NCBI GenBank assembly: GCA_013204195.1
Contig: JABMOJ010000351.1
Location: 1-5,861 of the forward strand
Direction of reading: 5' to 3'
DNA from: SAR86 cluster bacterium
Lineage (GTDB): Bacteria; Pseudomonadota; Gammaproteobacteria; Pseudomonadales; Azotimanducaceae
DNA length: 5,861 nucleotides
Positions 4,678 to 5,861 of the stretch are shown in pieces (positions within the stretch are counted from its first letter, which is position 1; each line of letters opens with the position of its first letter). Made by a program: the position numbers and the translations under genes. The notes beneath the pieces are model-generated. The model was not told where the DNA came from, searched no databases, and saw only the letters and a program-made list of their open reading frames with translations.

Positions 4678-5861
4678 ATGGATTTTGGTGATACTCAAGA
4701 AGAAGCACAATTTCGCGCCGAAGCACGGGCCTGGATTGCCGCCGAGGCGCCCACCTACTTAACCGACAGTCTCACCAAAAGTGGCTTTGGTGGCGTTAAA
4801 ACCGGCGACTTTGATCCCATGGTTGAGGCCAAACTGTGGCAGCGAAAAAAGGCTGACGCCGGTTGGGCCTGCATTCAATGGCCGGTGGAATTTGGCGGTC
4901 GTGGTGCCACGCCCATGCAAAGCGTCATTTGGAATCAAGAAGAAGGGGTCTACGGCAAACTCTCGGGGAGTTTTATCATCGGCCAAGGTATGTGCGCCCC
5001 AACCCTGATGGCCTATGCCAGTGAGGCGAATAAGGCCCGCTATCTGCCTAAGCTGGCTAGCGCTGAAGAGGTCTGGTGTCAGCTATTTTCTGAGCCGCAA
5101 AGTGGCTCGGACCTGGCTGGGTTGCGAACTCGGGCGGAGCGAGATGGGGATGATTGGGTCATCAACGGCCAGAAAATTTGGACCTCAGGCGCTCATCATA
5201 GTGACTTTGGTATACTGATCACGCGCACCGACCCAGAGGTGCCTAAGCACCGGGGCTTAACCATGTTTTTCCTGGACATGAAGTCCAAGGGTGTTGTGAT
5301 CAAGCCGATCAAACAGGCCAATGGCGAGAGCGGTTTCAACGAAGTGTATTTTGACGATGTTAGAATACCCGACACCCAGCGTCTGGGCGAAGTCGGTGGT
5401 GGTTGGCAGGTCTCGTTAACCACTTTGATGAATGAGCGGTTGGCCATTGGTGGCGGTATCGCAACGGGTTTCCCCGAGATCAAAGAGTTGGTTGATGGTT
5501 TGGCGCTGGCAAGCGGCCGGGCTATCGAGAATCCCGCAGTGCGGTCGAAACTAGCCGACTGGTATGCCAAGAGCGCTGGTTTGAAAAACACCTCGGCGCG
5601 AGCCATGACGGCATTGTCTAAAGGTGAAATGCCGGGCCCGGAAAACTCCATTGGTAAATTGGTCGCAGGCGGCATGATGCAGGATATCGCCAAATTCGCC
5701 CTTGACCTTCAGGGTTTAGGGGGAGTCATCGTGGACCCCCAATTGGCGGCGCATTCAGCCAGGTTGCAGGCCATGCTGTTGCGGTCGCCGGCGGTAAGAA
5801 TTGAAGGTGGTACCGATCAGATTCTGCGCAATATTATTGCCGAGCGGGTCTTGGGCCTGCC
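4678..5861 (+). CDS. Acyl-CoA dehydrogenase, probable catalytic subunit of a heteromer (3' end cut by window)
   Basis: The reading frame is open for 394 codons to the right edge and ends in IIAERVLGL; family members usually stop a few residues after RVLGLP, so little is missing. Start 4678 has AGGA 8 nt upstream. Seen: N-terminal domain with PVEFGGRGATPMQ (69-81); middle domain with FSEPQSGSDLAGL (137-149) and KIWTSGAHHSDF (166-177), the flavin-binding motifs lost in the upstream ACAD; helix G MNERLAIGG (251-259), where Glu253 sits 10 residues after Trp243 and aligns with the catalytic Glu of isovaleryl- and long-chain ACADs; and RIEGGTDQILRN (374-385), where Gly377 takes the medium-chain Glu376 position. 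After helix G the family's RxxFGRPIxxFQ flavin-contact motif is missing, replaced by a divergent segment (about 270-310), although LQGLGG (344-349) remains. Complementary losses in the adjacent gene suggest an alpha2beta2 enzyme with this as the catalytic subunit. Substrate unknown; an acyl-CoA with a bulky or ring-bearing chain is plausible. Confidence 0.94.
   Translation, partial: MDFGDTQEEAQFRAEARAWIAAEAPTYLTDSLTKSGFGGVKTGDFDPMVEAKLWQRKKADAGWACIQWPVEFGGRGATPMQSVIWNQEEGVYGKLSGSFIIGQGMCAPTLMAYASEANKARYLPKLASAEEVWCQLFSEPQSGSDLAGLRTRAERDGDDWVINGQKIWTSGAHHSDFGILITRTDPEVPKHRGLTMFFLDMKSKGVVIKPIKQANGESGFNEVYFDDVRIPDTQRLGEVGGGWQVSLTTLMNERLAIGGGIATGFPEIKELVDGLALASGRAIENPAVRSKLADWYAKSAGLKNTSARAMTALSKGEMPGPENSIGKLVAGGMMQDIAKFALDLQGLGGVIVDPQLAAHSARLQAMLLRSPAVRIEGGTDQILRNIIAERVLGL

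Noticed and set aside
5196..5693. Minus-strand 165-codon reading frame inside the second ACAD gene
   Set aside because: It is fully antisense to a well-conserved ACAD region; the length follows from codon bias on the coding strand.
5792..5830. Glu376 of the second ACAD as the catalytic base because of its IEGGT context
   Set aside because: Anchoring the alignment on the following T-x-Q-I-x-R shifts it by one: the medium-chain Glu376 position is Gly377 here. Helix-G Glu253 is the better candidate.

Overview
The window looks like part of a proteobacterial chromosome, most likely a gammaproteobacterium, possibly an aquatic one. By eye it is moderately GC-rich. The best taxonomic hint is the PHP-domain protein at 2483-3325, which closely matches RNase AM (YciV/Rnm) of Proteobacteria. 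The mix of a soluble P450 and paired acyl-CoA dehydrogenases is typical of bacteria that catabolise steroids, terpenoids or branched lipids. This assignment is inference.

Layout: a minus-strand gene for an exported protein runs off the left edge (217 to 1). A 184-bp divergent intergenic region separates it from a run of plus-strand genes: a small lipoprotein with a probable split-barrel (nitroreductase/PNPOx-like) domain (402-884), a possible 14-codon leader ORF (931-975) overlapping the start of a cytochrome P450 (972-2318), RNase AM (2483-3325), and two different acyl-CoA dehydrogenase (ACAD) genes (3466-4584, and 4678 running off the right edge a few codons before its expected end). Gaps between the plus-strand genes are 87 to 164 bp. 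They hold short hairpins and weak promoter-like sites but no convincing strong terminator, so the operon structure is open. No tRNA, rRNA, CRISPR array, insertion sequence or phage feature was seen.

How the genes fit together: the P450 probably oxidises a hydrophobic substrate using redox partners encoded elsewhere. The two ACADs appear to be subunits of one heteromeric FAD enzyme. The second keeps the FAD-binding middle domain and a helix-G catalytic Glu but has lost the motif that contacts the neighbouring subunit's flavin. The first keeps that motif but lacks both known catalytic Glu positions and the middle-domain FAD motifs. This resembles the alpha2beta2 ACADs known from actinobacterial steroid side-chain degradation. 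RNase AM is a housekeeping RNA-processing enzyme and seems unrelated to its catabolic neighbours.

I found no wholly new system. The most informative points are the complementary ACAD pair, the leader ORF with a hairpin-embedded Shine-Dalgarno before the P450, and the lipoprotein-anchored split-barrel protein.
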